Assembly (NCBI RefSeq): GCF_030272615.1
Contig: NC_081414.1
Coordinates: forward strand, 811,117,069 to 811,181,068
DNA length: 64,000 bases
From: Cryptomeria japonica
Lineage: Eukaryota > Streptophyta > Pinopsida > Cupressales > Cupressaceae
Direction: 5' to 3'
Made by a program: the position numbers and the translations under genes. Shown here in pieces: positions 48,196-61,926 of the stretch; position 1 is the first letter of the stretch, and the number at the start of each line of letters is the position of its first letter. The notes under the pieces were generated by a model that did no database searches, was not told the origin of the DNA, and was given only the letters and a program-made list of their open reading frames with translations.

Positions 48196-50773
48196 GCCGA
48201 GGACGGCATCGTCCTTGGCCTTGATCTACTGATAGAAATGTTGCTTTTGTTAATAACTTAACATTTGGGTAAGAACTTGACTTTTATATTTATCTATATT
48301 TCATGTATGTGGACACTAGATTTGAAGTTATCAATGAGAAATGGCTGCCCTAATTTTTGTATGATTAATAATGCTTTTGCTCTTAAAATGATTCTATAAA
48401 CAACAAACATTTCACTAAATATAGGCAACTAAAAACTTGAAAAATTAGGACTCATCATATGAAAAATCTGTTCAACCTTCTAATGTTTACCAGTTCTACT
48501 CTAGTTTCAGTAATTGTTCACGAGTTCTACCTATCATTCCAATGTTATTTGAAAATGGCCTAATGGCAACCTCCCTAATATGGCAGTGTCTTTTCAATAT
48601 ATTTAAATTTAATTAATATATTGGAACTCATTTCGTTACATACAAGACACATCCCATTATCTGTAGGCTGTAGTGATTGCTGTTTTGAATTTCAAATTTT
48701 CTTATTGAAGAGCATTATAGAGGCAATATTTATTTTCACTTCTTTTCCTCTTCTTTTAAGTCATTTTCGTAATAATGTAAAAAACATTACATAGTAAAAT
48801 TGAACATTTTTAGTATATTAATATTGTGAGCTATTAAAATTTCATATTGATAGTATATATATTTTTTTATTTTTAGAAAAGATAATGTTAAACTATCATA
48901 TTAGTTCATGTATTTTGAATGGTAAGCTTGTGTTATTTTTGTAGTCTACGGTTTGATCAATATTTGTGATTCTAAATTTTAATTATTTCATTATGACAAT
49001 ATATTATGATTATAGCTCTTTGACATGTTAATCATGAATATTTTTTTTTTCATTTAATATGATTAAATCCAAATGATGAAATAAATATTTAATAAAATCA
49101 AGATTTATAAATCATTTAATTTAATTTAATTATTAAAAAAAAATTTGATATCTTTATCTTAATTTTATAGACTTGTTATTATTATTAGAATTATGAGAAT
49201 TGTGCCTTGGGCGTTCAAAGCTATCCTTGCTTAGGTTAAATATGGGTGGTTGATAGTAGAGAAACGACCAAGCATTAACAATGTGTCTAATTTTTGTCAT
49301 CATGTCTTGAGAAACATGAACTTAAGGGTGAATAGATCTATAAATTTATTTTTGGTTGTATTTAAATCATCTTATCATTTTTTTTTTGTTTTTTTTTCAA
49401 GCAATAAGGGTATGTACTGTCACTTTCAATTTAGAGAAGCATATAAATTTTTAGACAATTTAGTTGGATCCCAATTTATTAATTAGTAGTCATAATTGAT
49501 AAAATTAGTGAATTTATTGTCATACGAAACTAGTATTCTATATCCTCTATGTTTTCATTTTTGTTTCCATGGATTTCCATTATTGGGACCAAGTTAATTA
49601 ATCCTTTTTTAATTTTTATTTTCCTATAAGAATTTGTTGTGACATTACATTCTAAACTTAAGCTTAAAGGTCATAGTGTGGAATATGTTCCCTACACTAA
49701 TCCAGGAACACAAGATATGTCCTAGAATTACAAGAAAATAAATATTAAAACAATATTCTATAACATAACGAATTATGTGTGAAAAACCTTTTAGAAAAAA
49801 ATTAATACTAAGAGATTGTCAATACTTAAAGATTTCATGGATCTATAGATGTATAAACAAACATAGATACAAAGCAATTCAAGGAATATAATAATACATA
49901 TACAAGTATTTATGAAAACCTCCATCTCAACTCTTCTTTAGGAGCTTTAAGATCAATGTTTTGCTTAACATAGGATAGAGGGTGAAATACATAGATTCTC
50001 TATGTCACCTAACTCCATTTCCATAATTCTTAAAAATATCCTCCTATATATGTAAAGGAATTTCCAATCATTAGAATCTTCACATAAAAATAATAAAACT
50101 AATTAATTAAAAATTATCAACATCAAATAAATGTAAATGATATCTTGATCATAATAATGGAGCAATAAGATGATAAAATATTCGAAACGAAGAAATTACA
50201 GTTTACTAATTAGTGATAGATATTTGATCTTATCAAGTTATTATAATATAATCTTCCCTTTCAATTCTTCACTTCCTCTACAATCCTAAATTTTTATATC
50301 ATTTTTATATAGAAACAAAGAGTACTAGGAACAACATAATTTCCCCATTACACTTTGAAGAACATCAACACGTTTTTGTTAGATACATAATGAAAATTTT
50401 TACCTACGTTGATAATATTACACAAATAATTTGGTATAGAGAATATTTTCATAAATCATTTTATTCTTTTTATAATCCATGACCATGTCAAATATTTCAT
50501 CATATTTATAAAACTCACTTCTATACAATTTGTTTTATTTCAAAGAACAAGTAGTCATATATACATGGGTTCTTGTGGTAAAATATGACTATCTGTGTGT
50601 AATTATTCTAATAGGTCCAAAATTTACAACACATCGACTCATTACAAAAATTAGTATAATGCTAGTGGATTTTATAAATTAAGAATAACATCAATATTAA
50701 TATTTAATAATAGAAGAAATAGAGTACATAATTTTAGGAAAAAATGAAATAATATACTATAGTGTCATCAAAT
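48196..50773. other. AT-rich intergenic region
   Basis: No supported gene. The 78-codon plus frame at 49250-49486 crosses a T-rich run and has no motif. No element ends were found. Confidence 0.5.
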
Positions 50774-51999
50774 TGTGACCCTAGCAATTTACAACTGCAT
50801 TAAGGTCCTCACACATGCGAACTCGAATCCTCTAGCCTGATCGGAGACCAGAGAGTGCTTGACATGTGAAAACAACATCTTCCTTGGCCTCCGCATCACT
50901 CTATCTATAGTCTTCCCTAGAGACAAGGGTAGGACAGAGGTGTGGCACCCCTTCCCCCTTTAGACAGGGGAGTTCCACCCTTTTCCTCCAAGGACAGGGG
51001 TGGGGCGCCCGTGTCCTTGCCCTATTTTAGGGCAGGACCTTCCTAGAGCATGCATTGTGGGTTGTGCAGTGAGTGGGAAATCTTCCCAATGTTGGCCCAC
51101 GATGAAATTCAAATCCACCCAATATGTATTTAAGGGGTATTCATTCTCTCATTGGCATAAGTGGAAGTTTGATAAGTTGAAGTTGGGTAATTGAGAAATT
51201 CACAAGCAATCAAGCATTCAAGCATTCTTTTCTAGCATTGAGCATTCTCAAGTCTCCCTTCAAGGCTAGGTATTGCATTGAAGTCAAGGATTCAACCATT
51301 GAAGAGGAGATTGATTTCAACATACAATTCCATACAAGCATTTCTATCAACATCGCTACTACAACCTCTCTTGAGGCGATTTACAATTCTGTCTTTCATT
51401 TACATCTACTTGCAAGTACTTTCTTTCATTACTTGGTTAATTCCACAACTGGGGTTTGACCTAAAGGAAAAACCCCAATCCCAACACATTTCCCTCTCTT
51501 TTATGTGTGTAGGTTGCAGGTGCGCAGTTGTACTTTCGCATTCGAGTTTCATTTGCAAAGGCAGAAAAACCCTTTTCATTTTGCAAATTTTTCGGAGGAC
51601 CATGTACATTCCTGCCATGGTCTGGACAACTTTTTATCATTGCGGCATGACTTTGTCTTGACATTTTATTGCCAAATCTAGGTGCACAACTTCATTCCAT
51701 ATTCAGATTTCAACTTATAATCATTTCTTTGTCACTTTTGCACTACATAATTCAATCAGTTTCCTTTCAAAATCAAACAAAGGAAGAAGGGATCATCCTA
51801 ATATTCTTAATTCATTCATAATTCAATCTATCATCCTTGTGTGGAGATTGAATCTAGTTAGTTATCCATTATCTTCTTAATGTGATGGTGAAAAGTGCTT
51901 GAAGGATAATCAATAATGAAACTCTCATCTCTCTTTGAGGGAAAGGGTTAGTTTTCCTCTTGATCTATCACTCATCATTTTGTCACAATTACATTTTGA
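50774..51999 (+). repeat. Probable 5' LTR of a decayed Ty3/gypsy element
   Basis: Inferred from position. It starts TGTGACCC, has a GC-richer block with CCCTT/AGGACAGGGG repeats (about 50930-51030), a TATTTAAGG box near 51127 and purine/pyrimidine tracts. It is followed by TTGATGAACC near 52000, which resembles a degraded version of the TGGTGAACC primer site of the Tat elements. The partner LTR is not in the window, so both ends are tentative. Small frames here (51000-51661) are not supported. Confidence 0.4.
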
Positions 52000-53171
52000 T
52001 GAACCAAATGTCTTGCATGATTTCCTTTGAACAACATTGCATATTTTCATTTACAAGTTTCAAATTTCTGCAAACTTAGTGGTTAAATCATTAAAAACCC
52101 TAGTTTTTAAAATTAAAATTCAACTTTTTATTTGTAAAAATTGCTTGTGGTTATCTTAGATTTGAAATTTTTTTTGATTGTCATCCTCATTGTCTTGTTC
52201 AATTTTCAATTAAAATTAAAAACCCAATTTTCAAAAATCATCTTGAACTTGTGCAAAAATTGGATTTCAATTTAATTTTCAGATTTCCGATGGTTCTCAG
52301 ATTTGTTTTCCGTCTACAATTAAAAAATTTAATTTGCCCCCTTTTCCCTTAAATTCGAATTTAAAAATTAAGTGGTTAGGTCATCAAACCCTAATTTTTA
52401 AAATTAATTGGATTTTGTGTTAATTTCAAATTAATTTCATTTATATACAGATATTTAAACATTTTACAAGGTGTCCCTATTCATTAGGTTTGACCTTTTT
52501 CAAAATTGCAATTCAATCCCTCTTTTTCTTCAAAACCATAATAGGGTCCTATTTTCACATTCGTGTCGTCATTTCGCCCATCTAGAGATCATAAAATTTG
52601 CCACTTTTTGGGGGTTAGCTTTAAAATCATCGTAATATCATCCCTAAAAATTTTGAAACAAGTTGGTTGGACTATGTGCATTCTCGCCAGGGTCCTCGAC
52701 TTTTTTTTTTGAAATTTCTGGAGACTATTATGACTATATTTAATATCCTAAATCCAGAAGATTGGCTGATTTTATTAATTTTTGAACACTCTAAAATCAG
52801 AAATGCCTTCTAAATTCAACATTTCAACTTTCAAGAAATTTTTTAAAATTAAGAGGTTAATTATAGTCTACCCTGATTTTAAAAATTCTAATTTTAAAAT
52901 TAAGTGGTATTTCCTTGGCCCTAATTTTGAAATTACAATTTTCTTTCATTTTTGGAAATTGTGTCATCCTCTTCTCCCAACAACGTTCAAATTGTGTAAT
53001 CATTATTTTCTTGAATTTTACGTTACTAAATTTTTGCAAGCTTTATTCCACAATTCAAAATTCAATTTTTCCCTCTAGTGGATGAGTTTTACCACTATTA
53101 GTCCTACCTATTCCATCCCTGTTAGATGAAGCATTAGAATTAAGGCCTCCCAAGTTTTAATTACCGAGGAG
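52000..53171 (+). other. Leader of the decayed Ty3/gypsy element
   Basis: AT-rich with no supported ORF. An imperfect direct repeat (AGTGGTTA ... AACCCTA ... TTTTTAAAATTAA) occurs near 52078 and 52370. An isolated frame at 52782-53078 translates low-complexity FKI/NFK sequence and is rejected as coding. Confidence 0.5.
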
Positions 53172-56046
53172 ATGGAGCCTAATTTTGGTGAATTCTTTAA
53201 TGAGGATCATGCTAATTCTTCCCATCCTAATCATGTGCCCATTGATGGATCCCATGCTAAAGAAGAAGCTTTAACTAGGGTTTCTTTAGATCAACTTTCT
53301 ACATTGGATAATCAATTTAATAGCTTTCAACAATGGATTTCCCAAGAATACCCTAATAATGAAACTCTTCCATTAATTGAAGGTCTTAAGCGCATGCTTC
53401 AAAGTGATAAGAATGGAATTGATATAGTGTGTGGCATTGCACATATTGTGGATTCTAATGTCATGCCTATCAAGAGTTGTTCTAAAACCCTAGGTTACTC
53501 ACAACCTTCAACACAAGTAAATTCCTCTATTCATTGGACCAATCCTATTACTAGTATTCCTACTTTCACATCCAACATCATGGCTACTTCAACCCAAAAT
53601 GTCACTCCTACAACCATTGGTCATGGGGGCAATCCCTCTTCTTCATTTAATCTTCCATCATTACCTATGTCTTCCATGAGTATTCCTACTATTTCTCAAC
53701 CAATCAGTGTGATATAAGGGAGCAATTCCTTCAACAATTTTATTCCTCCTTGAAGTGTCCCTTTTTCCACCATTCATCACTAGTGCCTACTTATCATAGT
53801 GTTCCACCACCTTATTCTTACTCCATTCCTTCTTTACACAACATCACACCACCTTCTCAATCACCTATGTCGAACACGAATTCTTCCACCAAAATGAAAA
53901 TCAACAATCTTGCCCAAATTGTGTCTTCCTTACAACAACAAATTGCTTCCATGAGTCAATCAAAGTTTAGTTTGCCCACCTTTTATGTTGCGAGCCCATT
54001 TTCTCTTGATATTGTTAAAGTTGTGCCACCTAAACATGTTGAGATCCCTTAATTGGAACTCTATAATGGACAAAGTGATTCTCTTATGCATGTTAAAATA
54101 TTTCAAACATTGTGTACTAATTTTGCTTATGATCAATGATTGCTTGCAAATCTGTTTACAAGAACACTAAAAGATAGGGCCTTACAATGGTATTTCTCTT
54201 TGCCTTTTTATTATATCACTTCCTTTCAACAAATAGAAAATGCTTTTATCCAACAATTTCAAAACAACATTGGTCCTAAAATCTCTTTGATTGATTTAAA
54301 GCATTGTAAACAAGGTGTTAAAGAGAAAGTGACTAATTTCATTGGTAGATATAAGTATTTGTGTGCTCAAATTTCTTTTCATGTTCCTGATAATGATATT
54401 CAAAAAAATTTCATTTCTAATTTAAAAAAAGATATCAGGGAAAAGCTTCTTTTGTCTGAGTTTGCTTCCTTTCCGTAGTTGTGCTCAACACTCGACAATT
54501 ATCAATTGGCTATGAGTCAAATGGAGCAATCCACTGCTATGGCTCTGAGTGATAAGGTGGAGATTGTTTAACAACCGTTTGTGAAGTTCAAACTATCAAA
54601 AAGCTTCATAAAGTTCAATGATCCAATCAACAACCGTTTGTGAAGTTTAAACCATCAAAAAGCTTCATCAAGTTCAATGATCCAATCAACAATAACCATG
54701 TGTATGCTACAATAGGTGTGCCCCCTATTTTTAAATTTTTCCAAAGAGAGAGACAATTTACTCCTTTGAATGAATATTTGCATACTATTTTGTCTCAGTT
54801 TTTGCATAGAAATGTTATCAAACTTTCTCCTATAAAACAAGTTGATCCTTCCAAACTTGCATCTCCTCATTTTGACAACAATTCCTTTTGCCAATTTCAT
54901 TTCCAACCTAGTCATGATACTGAGAAATGTTTTGCATTGAAACACAAGGTTTAAGACTTGATTGATAATAATAATATATCTGTGGTAGGTATGAATGATA
55001 AAAGGAATAAATCAATTGCTCCTCCTAATCAAAATCTTAATATTTTGAATGATCCTTTTCCACCTCATACCTCTAATGTTATTGAGATCGTTCTTAATTC
55101 TCTCTCTTCTGAAACATTGATCTATATGGCTCCAAACTTGGTTAATATGGTAGAAACACAAGATACGCCTAACGATCCTTGTATTAAATTTGGCCCTAAT
55201 GAGACCATTGGAGCACCCAATGGCCCTTTATACATAGCTACAAAGGTTAAGGATATCCCTTGCCATGGGCCTTGATTGATCCCTCTTGCATGGTTAATGT
55301 CATAACTGAAGGGTATCTTTTCACTTTACGTTTTCATAAACCACTATATGATGCTTCTAATGTAGTTGTGAAGTTATTTGATGACTTCTCTTGTCCTACC
55401 ATTAGTTCTAGCACCCTTCCTGTTGAAATACATACTAAATCCATGGATGTTGACTTTGTTATCATACCTTCCTCTAAGCAATTCTATGTGAATTTGGGCT
55501 ATCCTTGGCTATCTTCCATGAAGGATATTGCTTCTCCAATTTAAAAGTATCTTAAATCTCCTCACAATGGAGAAATCATCACAATGAACCATAGCTTATT
55601 TTGTCCATCCAAAAGAAGCCTTGGTGTTCCTATTGATCTCTTTTGGCCCAAACAATTTCAATCTCTTCCATCAAGGAGTGATACTATTTTTCAATCTTAT
55701 CAAAAATGGAAGAACGATATGATATTATCCTTAAGTCAACCTAGATCGCTGACAATTGAAATTCCTATTATTCTTCAAGATGAGGTTCTTCCCCTCTCGA
55801 AAGAACTAATCTCCCTCCTATGGAAAATATTCCACCTACTCCTATGGATGTGACTTTACCTTCTATCAAGGAGAACACCAATATTCTTCCTAAGGTTAGA
55901 CCTATCCCTCCTGCCCATGATGGACTTGGTCTCCTTCCTACACCCATTATTTCTCCATTCTAAGGCGTAGTTCCACCTCCTTCCTCTTATCAAGAGAAGA
56001 GGATTGCCTCTCCTATTGTTCAACAAAAATGGCCTCAACCTAAACC
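53172..56046 (+). pseudogene. Ty3/gypsy gag-protease, decayed and interrupted
   Basis: Read in several frames. 53172-53717 is an N-terminal gag-like part from the ATG at 53172 (acidic, Q/N/S-rich). 54140-54478 is the Retrotrans_gag core (RALQWYFSLP, FIQQFQNN, KEKVTNFIGRYKYL, FISNLKKDIREKL). 54640-54954 ends in a knuckle-like CQFHFQPSHDTEKCFALKHKV pattern. 55260-55544 is the aspartic protease (ALIDPSCMVNVITE, then YPWLSSMK). 55584-55853 is the following linker. Frame changes and stops separate every segment. A 59-bp tandem duplication (54572-54689) disrupts the gag/knuckle region. RT is not seen because a copia element interrupts at 56047. The family resembles non-chromovirus plant gypsy elements (Tat/Athila group). 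Confidence 0.82.
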
Positions 56047-57424
56047 TGATGGTATGATGAAAGAATAAGAATGTGGTTAGCTACTAAGAGGGGGAGGAGT
56101 GAATCAATAGATAGGAAAACTGATACAAACTTCACCAATCTGAAAAATAATTCTCTCAAAGTAAACTTAGAACTTATGAATTCAATATCATTGTCAAGAT
56201 AAAAAATCTCAAGATAAATCAGTTGACTATTACAACAATTAACAATAAACAGCTTCAAACTCATAAACATCCAAGTGCTTTTACTTATATCAGTGAAACT
56301 TCATTTCACAATATTTCTGGTTATCATGATTTATCAAAGTGGATTAAGTAGTTAAGGAAATCAACCATAAGAACATAACCACAAAATATTCACCACTTGA
56401 CACAATATTTTTGACATGAAAACCCAAATAGGTGAGATGAGACTCACAAGATAGCTATATGAACTCTTCTGAAGTTTGCCCTATTAGGAGCCTAGCCTGT
56501 TAAAGCTTTACAAAATTCTTGTTAAGAACAGATACTATTAGGGACCACCCTATTAAGGGATTGACTATAATGCCTTGTTAGAAGCAATACCCTATGAGGA
56601 GTAACCTCGGTACATGATTTGAAAATCCAAGCTAATGGATCACCTTCTTAGAGGATTTGAATAGCACCAAGCTTGTTAGAGCTTACCAGGTTAGGGGATT
56701 TCAATTCTGCTGTAATTGTTAGAAAACAACAGGAGCTTGTTGACCTATTTGAATAGCACTACACTTGCTTGTTCAGATCCTTTTCATGCTCATATCTGCC
56801 TTTACTCTGAAACCAAAAATTTTCCAACTCTGAAACTAAACAACTCATCGATCTTATAAACAAATCAATTAGGTCGGTAACACAACAAAAACCTAATTCT
56901 CTCATAAAGACTACAAACAAGTCAGTTCAAGTATGACCATTGGATTACATAGCAATCTCTGCACATCAATCAAGAAAACCTCAACCTCTCCTTGATTACC
57001 GCTTCATCAAACTCAGTAACTCATCATGTGCTTTGCATTACATGTAATATACTTTCTCATTCCCTAGACAAAAATTGTTTCACCAATGTGCCAAAATCAC
57101 TTGAAATTTTCTTCACACAATAATAATATGTGTCATAATCATTACCACTCATAATTAGATCATAAAATAATATAACCAATTCACCAAACTTAATCAGTTA
57201 GTGTTTATCAAAATAATAGGTAGGGTTTACCAGTTTAAATCTCCAATACATAGCAATAGTGATTCACTCCACAAAATTACCTACCGGTTACAGTTTCCTT
57301 CACTTAGCTCTTCCTACTGATTACAAAATAATATTACAACAATATCAACAATATCATGACCAATTAATTGGCATCAATGACAATATAACATATCATTAAT
57401 GCAATCTTCATGGAAATGCGAACA
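56047..57424 (-). repeat. 3' LTR of copia element 2
   Basis: 1,378 bp, plus-strand start TGATGGTATGATG, end GCGAACA next to the polypurine tract. Confidence 0.9.
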
Positions 57425-57759
57425 ATCTACCCCTTTGGCATTGATGGCAATATAAATATCAATACCATTGATTGTTGTGAGCTATGATTGTGAATAGGAA
57501 TCCTGGTTTACATTACCAAGTATTCATCTTGTCTTCCTTCTATCTCTCAAACATACAAATCACATAGTTATTCTCCCCTTTGACAATAATGCCAAATTGA
57601 AAGTAAAACATGTAATGTCAAATTTCACTATTCATCATCAACAACCCGCAACTTGATACTTCCCATGTGGAATAACTCCACTTCTACATCAATCATGCTG
57701 AAAAATTCTACAAGTAGTTCTTGGACTGATGTAATCTACATCCTACTTAACTGACCTCA

Positions 57760-60700
57760 TGAAGGGGGTACAACCCCTAGCTGACTTCTAAGATACTCAA
57801 AAGTAGTCTTAGGCAGAGATTTAGTAAATATGTTTGCAAGCTGCTCCTTGGTAGAAACATGCTCCAAGATCACATCTTTACTCTACACTTTTTCCCTAAA
57901 GAAATGATACTTCGATTCAATATTCTTCGCTCATGCATGCAAAACAAGATTCTTGGAAATATTTATGGCACTTGTATTATCATAGAAGATTTTAATAGGT
58001 TCTGAAATCTTCATCTTAAAACCTTTCGAAATGTGCCTCATCTAGATAGCCTGGGTACAATTCATGTAAGCTGCAATATACTTAGCTTCAGTAGTAGATT
58101 GTGATGTACAAATATTCTTCTTACTACTCCATGAAACAATTCTTCCTCCAAGAAAAAATGGTTTACCGGTTGTGCTTTTCCTATCATCAATATTTCCTCC
58201 CCAATCTGCATCTATGTACAACTTCAAGTCAAAGTTCCCTCCATATGGATACCATAATCCATAGTCAATAGTACCTTTCAAATATCTAAAAAATCCTCTT
58301 GGTTTCTATCAAATGTGTTTCCTTAGGATTCTTCTCGAATCTAGCAACTAGACCAACTGCATGAGCTATATCCGGTCTGCTATGAACAACATAGTGCAAT
58401 TTGTCAATCATTGACATGTATTCCTTCTCATCAACAGATGTGGATTAATCTTCCTTAGACAACTTACATCCTATAACCATTGGTGTCCCATCCGGTTTAC
58501 AGTCACTCATACCAAATGTCTTCAAGACCTCTTTCACATACTTAGACTGTGATGAAAATACCATTCTTCATTTCCTGTATTTGCAAGCCAATGAAATTTT
58601 TTATTTCTCCCACTAGAGACATTTCAAACTCATTTTTCATTTCATCAGCAAAATCATTGCTCATGTCATCATTACCTCCAAATATGATATCATCTAAAAA
58701 TACTTCGTTGATTAGTATTTTATCTCCTTCAGATTTAAGATATACGTTTCTATCTTCACTGATTCTCAGAAATCCTATCTTCATCAGATGTGTATGAAGC
58801 CTTTCTTACCATGCTCTTGGTGCCTTCTTTAATCCATATAAAGCCTTATGTAATATGCATACCATGTCTTTCTCATCAGTCAAAGAATAACCATCTGGAT
58901 ACTCAATGTATACTTCTTCTTCCAATATCCCATTCAAAAATGATGACTTAACATCCATCTGGTATACCTTGAATTTCTTATGTGCTGCAAATGCAAGTAA
59001 AGTTCTGACACCTTCCAATCTTGCCACTGGTGCAAAAGTCTCACCATAATCTTCTCCTTCCTCTTATGCATAACCTTTTCAAACCAACCTATCTTTGTTG
59101 CAAACTACAACACCATCTTCATTCAACTTGTTCCTGAATACCCACTTAGTACCTATCACATTTTTATTTATCTGTTGGGCTACTAGGGTCCATGTGTTGT
59201 TCTTCTCAATTTGATCTAGTTCCTCCTCCTTAGCTTTAACCCAATGATCATCACCAAATGATTCCTTAGCAGTTCTTGGTTCAATAGTGGAGATCATACA
59301 CGAATTCTCTCTGAATCTTCTTCTGGTTAGTACTCTAGCATCTTTATCCCCAATAATCTGCTCTAGATTGTGATTGACTCTCACATATTTGGGAATAACA
59401 TGATCATTATCCTCAGGTTCATCTTCTTCATTATCATCATCTTCTTCAAATTTTATCTGTTCCGGTTGAACTGGTACATCAGTATTTGCTTTACTGGTTT
59501 TAGATTTCATAGTTTATGGTTCCAAAAATAAAATGCAAAGATGTTCATCATTTTTCTTCAAACTGGTTCCCTTTGAGACTTTAGGATATTCATCCACTCG
59601 AAATCAACTCTCTCAATAATTCTCTGTGTCCAATTGTTAAAACACTTGGAGGCCTTACTCTTGGTGGAATAGCCAAGAAATATACCCTCATCACTTTTAG
59701 CCTCAAATTTGCTGACATAATCACCTGTCTTAATAAAAAAATTTCTTCCAAATATCTTGAAATAACTAATGTCGGGTGATCTTCCATACTAGTATTCATA
59801 AGGAGTCATGTCGTTACCTCTTTTTACTAGAACTCGATTCATAGTGTAGACAGTTGTGCTGACAACTTCTCTCTAAATTTTTTTTGCTACACCTCCTTGT
59901 ATCAACATCATCCTTCCAGCTTCAACAACTAACCAGTTGTTTCTCTCTGTGATACCATTTTGTTGTGGTGTTCTTGGTGCAGAAAGCTTCCATTTGTTAC
60001 CATTTTCTTCGCAATATCTAGTGAATTCCTCATAAGTAAATTCACTGCCTTGATCAGTCCTTAGATATTTTATCTTTTTACTAATCTCCTTCTGAGCTAA
60101 GGTCCTGAATGCCTTTAACATACCAAAAGCTTTAGTCTTATCCTTCAAGAATGTGACCCACACCATCCTTGAGCAATCATCAGTGAAGATCATAAAGTAT
60201 CTGTCACCTTGAATACTTTTTGTTCTTATTGGTCCACAAAAATCTGTATGAACCAAATCTAATAGATATTCCATTCAAAAGGATTTTCTCTTGAAAGTTG
60301 AGGATGCCATCTTTCCCAATTAACATTCCTTACATAGAGAATTAACCAATTTGGCCAACTGAGGCAAACCTCTCACTATCTTGGACTTACTCACTTGTAC
60401 AATATTATCAAAGTTTATATGAAAAAATCTCCTATGCCAAAACCAACTATCATCTATCTTTACAATTAAACAGTTGCTAACTTTAGGATTAAGGTTAAAT
60501 AGGTTACCTTTATTTTTCTTCACGGTTGCAATCAGTTCACCTTTGCTCACATAGATTTTGCATATACCATGTTTAAACTCCAATGGGTATCCTCTGTCAT
60601 TGAGATGTGCCACACTCAAAATCTTGTGCTTTAAACCTTCAACCCAGTAGACATCATCTACACTGCTCTTTCCATTAAGAGAAATAGTTCCCTTACCTTT

Positions 60701-61856
60701 AACCATGTAGGGTGAGTCATTACCAAATCTTACAACTCCACCATCAAATTCCTTCAAAGAAACAATTTTGCTCCAATCACCAGTCATCTGATGTGAACAA
60801 CCATTATCAATGATCCAATCATCAGAGTTATCCATCCTTGATACTACTGCCTTTTGATCAGATATCTCTTCTTTAATGGCTACAAACACAATATCTTCAT
60901 TAGCATCCCCATCAGATTCATTATCAGTGATACCACCATCAACAACAATAAGACAATCTCTTTTTCCTTTACCCTTATACTTCTTGAATTTCTTTCATTT
61001 ATGCTCATTATCACCATTAGGACACTTAGTAGCTACGTGTCCAATCTTGTTGCACGCAAAACATTTCAAAGGTAATTTACCTCTATATTTACCAGTTCCT
61101 CTGGGCAACTGCTTGGCCAAAAATGCTTCAAGCTCAACTAAACTGTCTTCATCATCAGCTTCTCTGCCAGATCTAGATTCATAGCTGTGACTGACATCTC
61201 TACTTTTCCTCATAGATAGGTTAGAAAAAAAAGCTCTAAATGCAAACTTAGATTTCTATACACTACCATCATAACCATTTAATTCAAAAGAAGTAAGATT
61301 TCTAGTGATGGAGTCAAGGGATATCTTAGTTTTGTCAATAGATTTCAGCTCTTGAATGGCTGCAACTTGGATAACATAGACCGGTAGCAGGGTTCTCAGT
61401 ACCTTACTAATCACTGTGGCATCTTCCACTTTACCTCCTACACTATTAATTTCACCGACTATTTTTTTTATCCTTTGACCATACTGCTAGATATTCTCAC
61501 CTTCATCCATCTGCATGTCATCAAACTTCCCTCTTAGACTCTCTTCTTTAGCAATCTTAACATGTTCATCACCACTATAAATCTCTTCAATTTTTTCCCA
61601 TACTTCATATGTAGTCTCTAGACCATGAACATGTACATACTTTGCATCAGACAAAGAACTGATAATAGCCTCTAATTCTTGATTATTTTCTTGTTGTTAT
61701 TTCTTCTGATCATATGTTGTAATCCCAATAGGTGCAACATATTTAGTATTGACATGTTCCCAATAATGGTTTCCTAGACTTGATATAATTTTTCATTCTG
61801 TCACTCCATATCCTATAGTTTTCTCTATTAAACTTCGAACCTTCCTTCTTCATCAT
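57760..61856 (-). pseudogene. Copia gag-pol, all domains visible, many stops
   Basis: Starts at the minus-strand ATG at 61856. Gag continues to about 61000, with zinc knuckle CFACNKIGHVATKC. Protease has an active-site variant WIIDNGCSHQMTGD and a GAG-pre-integrase region (60320-60889). Integrase (59873-60274) has HTDFCGP, RTDQGSEF and PQQNGITERNN, so all three acidic catalytic residues are present. RT lies at about 58540-59510 with QMDVKSSFLNG and FLDDIIFG at the catalytic site, where YVDD is usual. RNase H (58042-58281) has YIDADWGG and STTEAKYIA. Several stops and frame changes separate the blocks. The protein resembles copia element 1 segment by segment, so the two belong to related families. 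Confidence 0.9.
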
Positions 61857-61926
61857 TATCTACAAGATCTTTACTTCTAGCTGTTAGGCTTAGACCTTAT
61901 AGGACCTGATATTCTCTAATACTAAT

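Noticed and set aside
49250-49486. 78-codon ORF in the AT-rich intergenic region
   Set aside because: It spans a T-rich run, has no motif and no promoter context.
51000-51661. Overlapping ORFs on both strands
   Set aside because: They lie in the probable gypsy LTR, do not match known proteins and overlap in several frames.
52782-53078. 98-codon ORF before the gypsy gag
   Set aside because: Composition is low-complexity Phe/Lys/Asn from AT-rich DNA; the antisense frame is equally open.
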